DNA of 64,000 nt from Type-B symbiont of Plautia stali (GTDB lineage Bacteria; Pseudomonadota; Gammaproteobacteria; Enterobacterales; Enterobacteriaceae): contig BBOA01000003.1 in NCBI GenBank assembly GCA_001485295.1, forward strand, positions 62,001 to 126,000, written 5' to 3'. The translations under genes and the position numbers were made by a program. Below are positions 22,187 to 30,180 of the stretch, piece after piece (positions within the stretch are counted from its first letter, which is position 1; each line of letters opens with the position of its first letter). The notes below the pieces were generated by a model, which saw nothing but the letters and a program-made list of their open reading frames with translations, had not been told where the DNA came from and searched no databases.

Positions 22187-23662
22187 ATGGCGATAACACA
22201 AACAGCCCAGGCATGCGATCTGGTGATATTCGGTGCCAAAGGCGATCTTGCGCGCCGGAAACTATTGCCTTCACTGTATCAGCTGGAAAGAGCGGGACAG
22301 ATCCACGAGGAAACCTGCATTATCGGCGTGGGCCGCGCCGAGTGGGATAAAGCAGCCTATACCAAAGTGGTGCGTGAAGCGCTGGAAACCTTTATGGAGG
22401 AGAATATTGACGAAGCGCTGTGGGACAAACTCAGTAATCGCCTCGACTTCTGCAATCTTGACGTCAACGACACTTCTCACTTTCCTAAACTGGGCAAAAT
22501 GCTCGACCAGGACAAGCGCACCACCATCAACTACTTCGCGATGCCGCCCAGCACCTTCGGCGCCATCTGCAAGGGACTAGGATCGGCGAAGCTGAACGCG
22601 AAACCGGCGCGCGTGGTGATGGAAAAGCCGCTCGGCACCTCGCTGGAAACCTCGAAAGAGATCAACGACGCGGTGGGCAAATTTTTCGACGAGAGTCAGG
22701 TGTTCCGTATCGACCACTATCTCGGCAAGGAAACGGTGCTGAACCTGCTGGCGCTGCGCTTCGCCAACTCGATCTTCGTCAACAACTGGGACAACCGCAC
22801 CATCGACCACATGCAGATCACCGTGGCGGAAGAGGTAGGCATCGAAGGACGCTGGGGCTACTTCGACCAAGCCGGTCAGATGCGCGATATGATCCAGAAC
22901 CACCTGCTGCAGATCCTCACCATGATCACCATGTCGCCGCCGTCCGACCTCAGCGCCGACGCCATTCGCGACGAAAAAGTGAAAGTGCTGCGCTCGCTGC
23001 GCCGCATCGACCAGACCAACGTGCGCGACAAAACCGTGCGCGGCCAGTACACCGCCGGCTTCGTGCAGGGCAAAAAAGTGCCGGGCTATCTTGAGGAAGA
23101 GGGCGCTAACAAGTCCAGCTCGATGGAAACCTTCGTCGCCATTCGCGTCGATATCGACAACTGGCGCTGGGCGGGCGTGCCGTTCTACCTACGCACCGGC
23201 AAGCGTCTGCCGACCAAATGCTCTGAAGTCGTGGTTTACTTTAAAAACCCGGAGATGAACCTGTTTAAGGATTCCTACTCCGAGCTACCGCAAAACAAGC
23301 TTACCATTCGTCTGCAGCCGGACGAAGGCGTCGATATCGAGATCTTGAACAAAGTGCCGGGTCTGGATCACAAGCACAAGCTGCAGACCACCAAGCTGGA
23401 TTTGAGCTATTCGGAGACCTTCAACCAGTCGCATCTAGCCGACGCCTATGAGCGCTTGCTGTTGGAGACGATGCGCGGCATTCAGGCGCTGTTTGTGCGC
23501 CGCGACGAGGTGGAAACGGCATGGACCTATGTCGACTCCATTATCGACGCCTGGGCCGTCGACGGTAACTCCTCCAAGCCTTATCAGGCCGGCACTTGGG
23601 GGCCGGTGGCGTCCGTGGCGATGATCACCCGAGACGGCCGTTCCTGGAACGAGTTCGAATAA
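22187..23662 (+). CDS. zwf: Glucose-6-phosphate 1-dehydrogenase
   Basis: First step of the oxidative pentose phosphate pathway: glucose-6-phosphate plus NADP+ to 6-phosphogluconolactone plus NADPH. 491 residues, the same as E. coli. I chose ATG 22187 because it has gaggagagg just upstream and MAITQTAQACDLVIFGAKGDLA fits the family. GAKGDLARRKL is the coenzyme-binding glycine motif, RIDHYLGKE near residue 180 the substrate-binding block, and EKPLGTS is conserved. Its repressor gene hexR is dead, so expression is probably no longer induced by KDPG. Confidence 0.98.
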   Translation: MAITQTAQACDLVIFGAKGDLARRKLLPSLYQLERAGQIHEETCIIGVGRAEWDKAAYTKVVREALETFMEENIDEALWDKLSNRLDFCNLDVNDTSHFPKLGKMLDQDKRTTINYFAMPPSTFGAICKGLGSAKLNAKPARVVMEKPLGTSLETSKEINDAVGKFFDESQVFRIDHYLGKETVLNLLALRFANSIFVNNWDNRTIDHMQITVAEEVGIEGRWGYFDQAGQMRDMIQNHLLQILTMITMSPPSDLSADAIRDEKVKVLRSLRRIDQTNVRDKTVRGQYTAGFVQGKKVPGYLEEEGANKSSSMETFVAIRVDIDNWRWAGVPFYLRTGKRLPTKCSEVVVYFKNPEMNLFKDSYSELPQNKLTIRLQPDEGVDIEILNKVPGLDHKHKLQTTKLDLSYSETFNQSHLADAYERLLLETMRGIQALFVRRDEVETAWTYVDSIIDAWAVDGNSSKPYQAGTWGPVASVAMITRDGRSWNEFE

Positions 23663-23672
23663 ACCTAAAATC

Positions 23673-23697
23673 AGCCTGCTGCGTGCGGGCTTTTTTA
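23673..23697 (+). terminator. Terminator after zwf
   Basis: Six-base stem gcctgc / gcgggc (one G-U pair) followed by tttttt. Confidence 0.6.
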
Positions 23698-23837
23698 CGT
23701 CTTCGCGTAGAAAACTGAACTGTAGTTTCAAAAACAGCGCAGGGCGGATAGACGATGCAGAAGGCGGTCCTGTATGATAATAACGCATTGATGGCGCGTT
23801 GCGCGGTAGTCGCCGGTATAGATAAGCAAGGGGACTG

Positions 23838-24207
23838 ATGAAGAACTGGAAGGCAAGTGCGGAAACGATTCTGACCACTGGACCTGTAGTGCCGGTGATC
23901 GTGGTGAACAAGCTGGAACATTCGGCGTGGGCACGGTGATCAACACTCAACAGCTGCAGGAAGTGACCGAGGCAGGCTCGCAGTTTGTCATCAGCCCCGG
24001 CATTACCGAGCCGTTGCTCAAGGCTGCGTTAGAAGGCCAGATGCCGCTTATTCCCGGCATCAGCACCGTTTTCGAGCTGATGATAGGCGTGTATTATGGC
24101 CTGCGCGAGTTTAAATTCTTTCCGGCAGAAGCGAACGGCGGCGTCAAGGCGCTGCAGGCGATCGGCGGTCCGTTCCCGCAGGTGCGTTTCTGTCCGACTG
24201 ACGGCAT
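23838..24207 (+). pseudogene. eda: eda remnant (KDPG/KHG aldolase), fused to ptrB by deletion
   Basis: [20 protein letters not shown] then IVVNKLEHS matches Eda. An internal deletion of about 45 codons jumps to [18 protein letters not shown] in a shifted frame. The Schiff-base region [21 protein letters not shown] and [10 protein letters not shown] are present. At about 24207 the eda sequence ends abruptly and continues as the start of ptrB, so the last 50 or so residues of Eda are gone. edd is not found between zwf and eda. The Entner-Doudoroff branch cannot work from this locus. Confidence 0.9.
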
Positions 24208-26082
24208 CAAAAAAATCCCCCACGCCATGACCCTTCATGGCGAGATGCGCGTAGATGAATTACTACTGGCTGCGCAACGACAAGCGCGAAAACTAAGAGG
24301 TGCTGGACTACCTTCACGCCGAAAATAATTACGGCAAGCAGATCATGACGACCCAGCAGCCGTTGCAAAACCGTATTCTGAAAGAGATTGTCGATCGTCT
24401 GCCACTGCAGGATCACTCGGTTATCTACGTGCATAACGGCTATCGCTAACCGAGCCGCTATGAGAGCAGCAACGAATACGCTGCCTATTATCGTCAGCCC
24501 GCCGACAGCGCCGTCACCGACGAGTAGACGCTGCTCCCGGCGATAGTGCGGCATTCGCTTTCGCCGTCTGGATAAGAGTAGCTGGTATCCTGAGGTGCTG
24601 AAAAACACCTCATCGAGCATTGCCTAGGCCAATGATTCCCACACGCTCTACTACGTGCGTAAGCATGAGCAGACGCTGCTCCTTATCAGGTCTGGCGCCA
24701 TGAACTCGGCACGCCGCTCAGCGTGCATAAAACCACCTCAAACCACTTTATTCTGATCGTGCTGTTCAGCACTAATACCAGCGAGATCCAGCTGATCGAC
24801 GCCGGCTTCCACGACGCTACGCCGCAGGTCTTTTTGCTGCACCGCAAGGTGCATAAATACAGTCTGGATCACTACCAGCATCAGTTTTACATTCCGCTCT
24901 AACCGGTAAGGAAAAAACTTCTGCCTCTACCGCACGCGCTGGCTGAAAGAGTCGCACTGGGAAACGCTGATCGCGCCGCGCGATCATGTGGTGATGGAGG
25001 ACTTCCAGCTGTTCCGAGACTAGCTGGTGGTTGTGGAGCGCCAACGCGGCCTGACCAGCCTGCGCCAGATCCACTGGCAAACCGGCGAAGACACCGGCAT
25101 CGTCTTTGACGATCCCACTTACGTGACTCGGCTGGCGTTCAATCCCTCGCCGGAAACCAGTAAGCTGCGCTACGGCAACGGCTCGATTACCAAGCCTAAA
25201 CCAAGCTGTTTGAATTCGATATGGAAACTGGCAAACGGCGAATTCTCAAGCAAAGCGCAGTCGGCAATTTCGACCTAGATAACTATAAAAGCGAGCATCA
25301 CTGGATCACAGTGCACGACGGCAAGGAAGTGCCGGTGTCGCTGGTCTACCACCGCAAACACTATCAGCCGTGCAAAAACCCGATGCTGGTTTACGGCTAC
25401 GGCGCCTACGGCAGCAATATGGAGGCGGACTTTAGCGTCAATCGCCTCAGCCTCAGCTTGCTGGAACGCGGTTTCGTCTATGCGCTAATCAGCGTGCGCG
25501 GCGGCGGCGAGCTGGGACAGCGCTAGTATGACGGCGCCCGCCTGTTTAACAAAATGAACATCTTTACCAACTTTATCGACGTTGACACAGGCGCTGGTAA
25601 AAAAAGGCTTCGGTCAGCCCGAGCAGCTCTATGCCATGGGCGGCAGCGCAGGCGGCTTACTGATAGGCGCGGTGATCACCATGTCGCCGCCGCTGTTTCA
25701 CGGCGTAGTGGCGCAGGTGTCCTTTGTCAACGTGGTAACCACGATGCTGGATGAGTCGATTCCGCTGAATACGGGCGAGTATGACGAGTGGGGCTATCCC
25801 AACGAGGTGGACTCTTAACGCTATATCCGCCGGTACAGCCCTTATGACAATGTCGAAACGAAAGCCTACCCGCATATGCTGGTGACCACCGGGCTGTGTA
25901 TGACTCGCAGGTGCAGTACTGGGAGCCGGCGAAATGGGTGGCGAAGCTGCGCGCGCTAAAGACCAACCTGCTGATGCTCTACACCGACATGAATGCCGGT
26001 CACGGCGGGAAATAGGAGGGACGCTATGACCTTCCTGATCGCGCTGGCGCAGGGCAGCCTGCCGCAGCAGCGCGATTACTGA
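24208..26082 (+). pseudogene. ptrB: ptrB remnant (oligopeptidase B)
   Basis: Oligopeptidase B is a cytosolic serine peptidase cutting after Arg/Lys in short peptides. Recognisable pieces run from [16 protein letters not shown] to the end: [65 protein letters not shown], the nucleophile block [13 protein letters not shown], and [20 protein letters not shown]. There are at least eight nonsense codons, including ambers at conserved Trp positions (24625, 25021, 25524), plus frameshifts. Long dead but still nearly full length. Confidence 0.92.
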
Positions 26083-26732
26083 TCGTCGCTGATATATTTG
26101 CGCAGCGCCCGCCGCTGCGGCAGGCGCAGGTCAAGCATATTTTCCAGCACCCAGCGCAGGTAGAGCGGATCTTTGCGCGCGATAGCGGCGACGGTTTGAC
26201 CACGGTCCTTGCCAAACGGCAAGGACGTCGCCCGCAACGCTAGCGGGCTGGCAGCGTTGCGCCATCTGCGCCGTGTCCTAGCCGGAGGTTTCCATAATGC
26301 GGCTCAGCAGCGCGGTGGTGACGTAGCAGTCATAAAGCGCGCGGTGGGCGTACAGATCTGCAGGCGGGTCACCTCCAGCTTCAGGCTGTGGCGCAGCATA
26401 TTTGATACCTAGCCACAGCTGACGCGACAACACTATAGTGCAGATCCAGTCGCCGTGCATTTCCGGCAGCACGCGACGATCGAAGCTGGCGTTGTGCGTC
26501 ACGTAGAAGGCGCTGTCGTAATAGCGGTCAATCCCTCTTCTATAGTTGGCTTGCCTGCGACCATCGCTTCTGTAATGCGGTGCACCGCCATCGCCTGACG
26601 GCTGATGGGGCGATTCGGCAGGATCAGGTCACTCATGGGATTGACGATCTGCCCGTCGATTACGTCGACAGACGCCACTTCCACGGCGCCGCCGTGCAGC
26701 CCACAGGTTTCGGTATCGATTAAGCGTAACAT
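26076..26732 (-). pseudogene. exoX: exoX remnant (exodeoxyribonuclease X)
   Basis: ExoX is a 3'-5' DEDDh exonuclease used in mismatch repair. The start MLRLIDTETCGLHGGAVEVASV keeps the catalytic Asp/Glu, and HRITEAMVAGKP follows. A deletion and shift near 26510 leads to THNASFDRRVLPEMHGDWICT, and another shift to HRALYDCYVTTALLSRIMETSG followed by an amber at 26278-26280 replacing a conserved Trp. The end overlaps the convergent ptrB remnant by seven bases. Confidence 0.88.
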
Positions 26733-26735
26733 AAT

Positions 26736-26954
26736 TTACCTCTGTTTGGGTTCGGAGAAGTTACGCGACGCTTGGCGGTAGTTCATTAGACGCTGGCGGA
26801 ACCAGTCGCGCAGCGCCGCTGGCTGATCATACTCAACCATTTCAGCCACCACCGGCATGTTGTAGCGTTCTTTGAACGCCACGCCGGCTGCGGTCAGGTC
26901 AACGTTGACTTTATCTTTCTCTTCCTGAGAAAGCAGGGCGAGGTTATGACTCAT
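26736..26954 (-). CDS. holE: DNA polymerase III theta subunit
   Basis: Small accessory subunit that stabilises the epsilon proofreading subunit in the polymerase III core. 72 residues; [25 protein letters not shown] is the nearly invariant core, followed by [13 protein letters not shown]. Start ATG 26954 is set by AGGAG eight bases upstream and by the family length (about 76); the longer frame to 27008 has no support. It sits just upstream of the dead exoX on the same strand and is intact. Confidence 0.93.
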   Translation of the reverse strand: MSHNLALLSQEEKDKVNVDLTAAGVAFKERYNMPVVAEMVEYDQPAALRDWFRQRLMNYRQASRNFSEPKQR

Positions 26955-27106
26955 GGGGATCTCCTGAAGACAGGTGGCAAAAATAATGCTTATTCCTGTC
27001 CGAATCAAGAGCGAAGGATAGCATCGCCGGCCCTCGACACCTCAAAAGACTCGGCGTATGCTTATGTCACTTTTGCCGCCGATCCGTTGGCTAAAAGTAT
27101 AATCCT

Positions 27107-27330
27107 ATGCAAAAAAGAACGATTTTATCAGACGCTACCGCGCTGCTTTCCGCTTCGCTGTGGCTGTTTAGTCAGCCGACGCTAGCGCATGAGCACCTTA
27201 AATCGTCCGAGCCGGCCGACAATGCGAGACAGTCGCCGCCTAGCTGGTAGCGTTGATCCTGACATTCAGCGAAGATGTAGAGCCTGCGTTTAGCGGCGTT
27301 ACGCTGCTAGCGCCGCTCCGCTATCGGCAC
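27107..27330 (+). pseudogene. yobA: copC-like (yobA) remnant
   Basis: MQKRTILSDATALLSASLWL then a signal-peptide end at FSQPTLAHEHLKSSEPADN matches the periplasmic copper-binding CopC/YobA family (His just after cleavage). An amber interrupts at about 27240 (SPP*LVALILTFSEDVEPAFSG). The C-terminal half, including the second copper-ligand region, is deleted and the sequence passes into copD-like DNA. Confidence 0.75.
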
Positions 27331-27930
27331 GTGCTTCGGTGCCGTTTGGCAGTGGGAAACTAGACAGACTGGCCAGCCTGCTGCGCGGCGAGCGGCGGTA
27401 GGCTTGGCTGGTCGGCGTACTGTTGCAGTTGGGCTATATAGCCCTGATCGGACATGCGGTGATGCGCGAAGGATTGGCCGGCGCGCTACGGCAGCGTAAT
27501 CACGCGCTGCATCTTATCGACGCCACGTTCTGGACGGGCTGCCTGTTGCCGCTGTCGATTCTGATGCGCGAAGTGCGGAAAATCGATCGCCGCAGCGACG
27601 CGATACGCACTATGATGTGTATTTCGCGTTACAGTCTCTGGCCGTGGCCCACCGGCATTGTCAACGCGCAGCCTACGCAGGCTGGCCACGCCGGTCTCTG
27701 CAGCAAGCTGCAGGTGATAAAGGTGGCGCTAGTGATCCTGATGGTCGCCATCGCGCTCTTTAATCGTTATGTGCTGTTGCCGTGTTTCCGCCTCGCGGGG
27801 CGGGGCGGTGCTGGGCGGGCGCGCAGCAAAATTTTATCCGTATGACCCAGCTTGAACTGCTGCTGGCATGCGCAGTGGTTGGTCCGGTCGGCGTCTTCGC
27901 CACGCTATCGTCAGCCTGAGTATGACCCAT
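27331..27930 (+). pseudogene. yebZ: copD-like (yebZ) remnant
   Basis: Membrane protein of the copper-uptake CopD family. Visible are VLLQLGYIALIGHAVMREG, HLIDATFWTGCLLPLSILMR and LQVIKVALVILMVAIALFNR then YVLLP. The amino-terminal half is missing and the tail is frameshifted (STOP after ARSKILSV). With the copC relic upstream and intact yebY downstream this was the yobA-yebZ-yebY operon. Confidence 0.75.
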
Positions 27931-27961
27931 TTTGACTGAGTGAAAATGGTAGGCTATATTG

Positions 27962-28303
27962 ATGAAAAAAATAGTCTCTACAATGCTGTTGTTATCTCTC
28001 TGTGGCCAAGCGCTAGCGGCCGAAATCGTTACCGTCAGCCGTTTCGAAGTGGGCAAAGCAACGTGGCCCTTTAGCCGTGAGGAAGTGATGCTGACCTGCG
28101 AGAAAGATGGTTCGCTGTTCGCCATAAATCCCAGCACGCTGATGCAGTATCCGCTTAACGATAAAGCCGAAGTGCGAGTGAAGTCCGGTCAGGTGAAAGC
28201 GCAGCCAATTTCGGTGATCCAGGCGGAAGATAAAGCGCACCCGGGTCAGATGATGAGCCTGCAGCCGATTGTCGAGCGCACGCAGGCGCTGTGCGATAAA
28301 TAA
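27962..28303 (+). CDS. yebY: YebY family (DUF2511) exported protein
   Basis: 113 residues with a signal peptide MKKIVSTMLLLSLCGQALAA. The mature part matches YebY: IVTVSRFEVGKATWPFSREEVML, INPSTLMQYPLNDKAEV, QPISVIQAEDKAHPGQMMSL, ending CDK. The two Cys (LTCEKD and ALCDK) could form a disulfide. Its role is unknown. It is the only survivor of the yobA-yebZ-yebY set. An in-frame TTG directly precedes the ATG; E. coli has two Met there, so the true start may be either. Confidence 0.88.
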   Translation: MKKIVSTMLLLSLCGQALAAEIVTVSRFEVGKATWPFSREEVMLTCEKDGSLFAINPSTLMQYPLNDKAEVRVKSGQVKAQPISVIQAEDKAHPGQMMSLQPIVERTQALCDK

Positions 28304-28352
28304 TTCTCTCAAGGCGCGGTCCGCTTTCGCGCACCTTCTTAGGCTGATTTTG

Positions 28353-28386
28353 CCGGCAGAATCATAATCTGATTCTGCCGGTTTTC
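28353..28386 (+). terminator. Strong hairpin terminator after yebY
   Basis: Perfect 12-base stem ccggcagaatca / tgattctgccgg with a five-base loop and a short T run. It separates yebY from sdsR. Confidence 0.75.
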
Positions 28387-28437
28387 GCTGCCCGGCCGTT
28401 CGCTGGCATTTCCGCAGACGTGGTCTAACCTTAAGTT

Positions 28438-28537
28438 GCAAGGCGTCATAGCCTGCATTAATGCCAACCTTTAGCGCACGGCTTTCAAAGAGCCATTTCC
28501 CTGGACCGAATACAGGAATCGTGTTCGGTCTTTTTTT
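28438..28537 (+). ncRNA. sdsR: Small RNA SdsR (RyeB)
   Basis: The sequence from gcaaggcg through cctgcattaatgccaac, ttagcgcacggct, agagccatttccctggaccg and aatacaggaatcgt to the final T run matches enterobacterial SdsR nearly base for base. SdsR is a sigma-S-dependent, Hfq- and ProQ-associated RNA of about 100 nt, known to repress several mRNAs including mutS and porin or efflux genes. A sigma-S-like -10 (tctaacctt) lies just upstream, near 28423. It sits downstream of yebY, as in E. coli. The opposite-strand RNA SraC/RyeA may also be encoded here but cannot be judged. Confidence 0.9.
28504..28537 (+). terminator. SdsR intrinsic terminator
   Basis: gaccgaatac pairs with gtgttcggtc (one mismatch/G-U), followed by ttttttt. 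It forms the 3' end of SdsR. Confidence 0.85.
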
Positions 28538-28659
28538 CGATTGTATTTATCCTGCATGTGAACAAACGACTTCTACTAGCTTCGCTATTTTTAACCCATA
28601 ATATCTACCTCGTAATGCCTTTTGTCAGGTTGGAGCGCGGGTTATCGATCGATCGCGTT

Positions 28660-28990
28660 ATTCAGTCAGACTGGCGAGGAGGCATGCTGCGTCTGGACCT
28701 AAAGCAGCACGGATGCAACGAGCGACGGGCCGCATGCTAGCGGCTCGACTCTATAACCTGACCGAAGAGACCGGCATGAAAGATTTTCTCTTGTTCCTGA
28801 TCGCTCGCGACACCATGTACCAGCAGCAGTGACTAGCGGTGATTGAAGAGACGGACGGACTCAACTTATGTGCTTAATATATCGCTGGATAAACCGCTGA
28901 CGAAAGGCCGCTGGTACGAAGGTCCGTCATTAAAACCTTAATCGCAACGTGTTCAGGGAAGGGTTGGCACCATTGACTAACGTCAGGGCG
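28660..28990 (+). pseudogene. Manganese catalase remnant
   Basis: The segment ARMQRATGRMLAARLYNLTEE then TGMKDFLLFLIARDTMYQQQ resembles the second helical pair of Mn catalases (YdbD type: ARLYN-TDDPGMKDMLSFLIARDTMHQNQW). A TGA replaces the Trp (QQQ*LAVIEE). SLDKPLTKGRWYEGPS follows in a shifted frame and is the typical C-terminal lobe. The N-terminal half is absent. I call it a relic from this one stretch of similarity. Confidence 0.6.
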
Positions 28991-29112
28991 ATATATGATA
29001 TATCTAGTAACGAACTGTATCAGATGTGCGGTGAGATAATAGTTGGCTGACAGGGACGTCCTGATTCATTTTATCTTGTTGCTGAATCTTGTCGGCGGAG
29101 GTGTGAAAATGA

Positions 29113-29137
29113 AAAACCCAGCGGGCGCTGGGGTTTA
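29113..29137 (-). terminator. Terminator of the 40-residue minus-strand gene
   Basis: Minus-strand stem aaaccccagc / gctgggttt with a three-base loop and a T-rich tail, located ten bases after the small ORF's stop. Confidence 0.7.
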
Positions 29138-29146
29138 AAGAGACGC

Positions 29147-29269
29147 TTATTTAGCATCAAGCACCTGCTGCAGCCAGACCAGTTCATCATCGAAGCCGGA
29201 CTCGCGTAACAGCTGGAAATAGAACTGCTGAATATCTGTTGAGACTGACGCCAACAGCATGCCAAGCAT
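29147..29269 (-). CDS. Small protein of unknown function (40 residues)
   Basis: Not recognised. The product reads MLGMLLASVSTDIQQFYFQL then LRESGFDDELVWLQQVLDAK: a short helix-forming, acidic peptide. Evidence that it is real: an AGGAG ribosome site about 11 bases upstream, an intact frame in a region where everything else is broken, and a dedicated terminator just after it. It lies 27 bases downstream of the rsmF remnant on the same strand, in the place E. coli has yebV, but it does not resemble YebV. It could instead be a fragment of something larger. Confidence 0.45.
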   Translation of the reverse strand: MLGMLLASVSTDIQQFYFQLLRESGFDDELVWLQQVLDAK

Positions 29270-29295
29270 ACCTTTTTATTCTCCTGACGAGTGAG

Positions 29296-30180
29296 CTAAT
29301 AATGCACTGCTAAGCCGAGCGGCGGCTGCTGGTAGCTGAGGATCTCTTCATCGCGCGACGGCGGCGTATCAGGAAAGATATCTCGTCCATGATAGCACTT
29401 TAGCGCTTCCTCGGCGGTTAGCTCGAACGGGTTTTGCGCATCGGACTGTGCCAGCGCGATCGTCGCCTCATGCTGCCAGCGATGGCCTTTAGCGAAAGTC
29501 TCGGCCAGCTTCAGCCCGATATGCGAGAAACGCACGCAGTCGAGCAGCGGCGCGATCGCTGCCGGAAACAGCTAAATTTCCTTGTCGCGCTGCCACAGCA
29601 TCAGATTGCTGCTCCACTGCAGGTAAACCGCCGCCATCTTTTTATTCAGCGTCGTAAAAGGCAGCTTCCTCAGCTTATAGCCGGGCGGCGGCGGCAACGA
29701 GCCGGTTTTACGCAGCCGCGCGATAAGGAAGCCTTCGCTGTCGAACCGCTGTGGGAAGACGTGCAAAAAGCCTTCCGGCGTTAATGCTTGGGCGGCGTCG
29801 GCAAATAGGCCGTCAAGCGGCGCGATCTCCACCGCATGGGGATAGCGCGCTAGCAGCTAGGCGACCACCTGCTGATTTTCAATCTTATTAAGCGTGCAGG
29901 TGGAGTAAACCAGCATGCCGCCCGACTTCAGCGCATGGAAAACGCTCTCGCTCAGATCGTGCTGGGTGGCAGCGATGGCTTCGGTGCTGCTCAACGACCA
30001 GTTTTCTAGGTCGTCTGAGTCTTTACGGATTACCCCTTCGCCCGAACAGGGCGCTTCAAGCAGCACGGTGTCAAACCGTTCCGGCGAAAACGCGTGCGTC
30101 GAAATGGGTCAGGACGACGTTGCTGACGCCGCAGCGGCTGATATTGGCATGCAGCACAGCAGAGAATTCGTTTTGCCCAG
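29296..30180 (-). pseudogene. rsmF: rsmF remnant (16S rRNA m5C1407 methyltransferase)
   Basis: Pieces of RsmF from the middle to the end: [20 protein letters not shown] in a shifted frame, [20 protein letters not shown] with the PCSG motif, [18 protein letters not shown] with the catalytic [36 protein letters not shown] and FELTAEEALKCYHGRDIFP. Ambers stand at 29572-29574 and 29857-29859, both likely at Trp. The first roughly 140 residues are missing: a deletion fuses the gene to the end of letB at about 30180. Confidence 0.9.

Noticed and set aside
24208-26082. Several medium-size ORFs in the ptrB region as separate peptidase genes.
   Set aside because: They align one after another to a single oligopeptidase B and are separated by nonsense codons and shifts, so they are one pseudogene.
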